Both the position numbers and the translations under genes were made by a program. From positions 434,001-498,000 of the forward strand of contig NZ_BMUG01000002.1 in assembly GCF_014650075.1 (NCBI RefSeq): a stretch of 64,000 bases of DNA, written 5' to 3'. This stretch comes from Streptomyces microflavus (GTDB lineage: Bacteria; Actinomycetota; Actinomycetes; Streptomycetales; Streptomycetaceae). Below are positions 62,670 through 64,000 of this stretch, piece after piece; the first letter of the stretch is position 1, and each line of letters opens with the position of its first letter. Below the pieces are notes generated by a model. It did no database searches, had not been told where the DNA came from, and worked only from the letters and a program-made list of their open reading frames with translations.

Positions 62670-63565
62670 GGCGTCCCGGCCTGTTCGCCGCCCGCATCCG
62701 GCCCGGTCCCCTTCGCCGCGCCCTCGGCCTCCCAGCGCAGGGCGAGCGCGGTGGCCTTGCGAGCGGCCTCGGCGACCGCCGCCGCCGCTTCCTCCGGCCC
62801 GGCGTCGGCGCTCGCCCTGGCCGCCGCGTACCCGACCAGGAAGGTCGTGAGCGGTGCGGCGGGCCGCGCGACCCCGTGCGCGGCGTCGCGGGCGAGGTCG
62901 AGCAGGACATCGGTGTCGACGTCGAGTTCGATTCCCAGTTCGTTCTTGACCGAGGTGATCCATTCGTCCAGCACGGCCCCATGCTCCCTGATCCGGGCCC
63001 GGGCTGCGGCGATGTCGTCCCAGGTGTCGCAGTCGAACGCGGCGTGCGGCCCCGCATCGACCCGGGCCAGGTCCAGTTCCCCGGTCAGCAGCCGGAGCGG
63101 CAGACCGGCGAGGCCGCCGTGCTCGGTGGCGAGAAGGGCCAGCTCACGGCGGAGCGGCTCCGAGCGGTAGACGGCGACGAGCGGCTGGTCGCGGCCGTCG
63201 GGGTCGGTGCAGAGCGCGCCCTCCCGGCCGTCCGCACCGGCGGCGACGAGCAGCGCGTCGACCGTCGTCGGCCCGAGGAACGGAAGATCGGCGGAGAGGA
63301 CGAGCACCCGCTCCGCCGCCGTCAGCCGCACCCCCGCTCCGAGCGCGGCCAACGGGCCGCCGCCCTGAGGGACTTCGCGGGTCCAGGTGACCGGCCGTGA
63401 GGTGGGCCTGCGGCCGCCCACCACGACGGTGGCGCCCGCACCGGAGCAGGCTGCCAGCACCCGGTCGAGCAGCGCGCGGCCGCCGACCCGCACAGCCGGC
63501 TTGTCGGCGCCGCCGAGCCGCTTGGCGGCCCCGCCGGCCAGGACGATCACGTCGTAGGCGGTCAT
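62666..63565 (-). CDS. MobA-like nucleotidyltransferase fused to a DUF6457 domain
   Basis: A protein of about 299 residues. The N-terminal 190 residues are a MobA-type NTP transferase (VIVLAGGAAKRLGGADKPAV, then LSADLPFLGP), which activates molybdopterin with GMP or CMP. The C-terminal 100 residues (AVLDEWITSVKNELGIELD) match the actinobacterial DUF6457 domain, often a separate protein near MobA. The start is an ATG near 63565, just before the AYDVIVLAGG strand. It overlaps moeA by 4 bases, so a molybdenum cofactor operon is likely. Confidence 0.9.
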   Translation of the reverse strand: MTAYDVIVLAGGAAKRLGGADKPAVRVGGRALLDRVLAACSGAGATVVVGGRRPTSRPVTWTREVPQGGGPLAALGAGVRLTAAERVLVLSADLPFLGPTTVDALLVAAGADGREGALCTDPDGRDQPLVAVYRSEPLRRELALLATEHGGLAGLPLRLLTGELDLARVDAGPHAAFDCDTWDDIAAARARIREHGAVLDEWITSVKNELGIELDVDTDVLLDLARDAAHGVARPAAPLTTFLVGYAAARASADAGPEEAAAAVAEAARKATALALRWEAEGAAKGTGPDAGGEQAGTP

Positions 63566-63657
63566 ACGTCGAGTATGGGCGGCGCCTGGGGCCGACGCCC
63601 CCTCCGGGGTGGCCGAAGAGGCCAGTCCGGAAGGGGCACGTACGCGTGACGGCAGCT

Positions 63658-64000
63658 CTACAGGGTGCGCAGCAGCACCGCCGGCTGCTCCACGCAGTCG
63701 GCCACGTAACGGAGGAATCCCCCGGCAGTTCCGCCGTCGCACACCCGGTGGTCGAAGGTGAGCGAGAGCTGGACGACCTGACGTACGGCCAGCTCACCGT
63801 TGTGCACCCAGGGCTTGGGCATGATCCGGCCGACGCCGAGCATCGCCGCTTCGGGGTGGTTGATGATCGGCGTCGAACCGTCGACCCCGAACACCCCGTA
63901 GTTGTTCAGCGTGAACGTGCCGCCGGTCAGCTGGGCCGGGCTGAGCTTCCCGGTCCGTGCCAGCTCGGTCAGCCGGGCGATCTCGGCCCCGATCGACTCG
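63658..64000 (-). CDS. bkdC: Dihydrolipoamide acyltransferase E2, C-terminal fragment (second bkd-type locus)
   Basis: The C-terminal 113 residues of an E2 catalytic domain; the gene continues beyond the right edge. Visible are LTGGTFTLNNYGVFGVDGS, then MLGVGRIMPKPWVHNGELAV and the active-site pattern FDHRVCDGGTAGGF. This is a second E2 besides the one at 43.0-44.4 kb and differs from it (CDGG in place of VDGE). It probably belongs to the other bkd operon known in Streptomyces. The E1 genes should lie just outside the window. Confidence 0.88.
   Translation of the reverse strand, partial: ESIGAEIARLTELARTGKLSPAQLTGGTFTLNNYGVFGVDGSTPIINHPEAAMLGVGRIMPKPWVHNGELAVRQVVQLSLTFDHRVCDGGTAGGFLRYVADCVEQPAVLLRTL

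Noticed and set aside
1..64000. tRNA genes, CRISPR arrays, insertion sequences or prophage
   Set aside because: No cloverleaf with a CCA-type end, no regular spacer-repeat array, and no transposase, integrase or phage gene was seen.

Overview
The window is high-GC (roughly 70-73 %) actinobacterial chromosome, almost certainly Streptomyces. The reasons are the strong G/C third-position bias, many GTG starts, SARP, SpoIIE and mycothiol-dependent families, a bacterial proteasome activator (Bpa), and four perfect copies of the Streptomyces parS sequence GTTTCACGTGAAAC. The gene order (metG, aspS, a bkd operon, paired Ser/Thr kinases, bpa, then the start of a second bkd locus) resembles, from memory, the origin-proximal core of the S. 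coelicolor chromosome. The parS cluster agrees with this and suggests oriC lies beyond the right edge.

Layout, left to right. 1-16.9 kb: a flavin reductase cut by the left edge, a universal stress protein, a large AAA/TPR regulator, a DrrA/DrrB-type exporter, a second FMN reductase, small membrane proteins, an S4 RNA-binding protein, a Tat-exported PhoX-type phosphatase with a PHO-box-like site, a vWA protein on a Pro/Glu/Ala-rich stalk, a two-component system, and metG. 17-29 kb: an L,D-transpeptidase lipoprotein, aspS, a PAS-GAF-SpoIIE-ATPase phosphatase, an AI-2E-type permease, a pirin gene that looks broken, an SseB-like protein, an acyl-CoA dehydrogenase, a Uma2 protein, an M18 aminopeptidase and a DUF6458 protein. 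29-42 kb: a SARP-NB-ARC-TPR regulator, a lipoprotein, a thioredoxin-NHL protein divergent from a LURP-one protein, a nitrilase, a mycothiol-dependent DinB-like enzyme, a GntR/MFS pair, and an isolated ATPase-PIN gene pair that looks like imported accessory DNA.

42-64 kb: a D-Ala-D-Ala carboxypeptidase, a complete branched-chain 2-oxoacid dehydrogenase operon (bkdA-bkdB-bkdC), a NarL-type response regulator, a flavin-binding PPOX protein behind a DosR-like palindrome, an APH-fold phosphotransferase, two divergent Ser/Thr kinases (one with a PASTA domain), a Ser/Pro-rich surface protein, a PadR-controlled MacB/FtsX-type ABC system, bpa, a zinc-less quinone oxidoreductase, a K+-channel/RCK protein, moeA with a MobA-like partner, and the C-terminus of another E2 (bkdC) at the right edge.

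Most of the region is conserved housekeeping: translation, branched-chain precursor supply, wall synthesis and Ser/Thr signalling. The points most worth a second look are the ATPase-PIN pair with tandem operator-like dyads, parS sites built into a terminator and into the moeA stop, the deleted pirin, and several sharp operator candidates (PHO box, DosR-like box, PadR tandem dyads, a helically phased TGATC array). No tRNA, rRNA, CRISPR array, insertion sequence or prophage was recognised.
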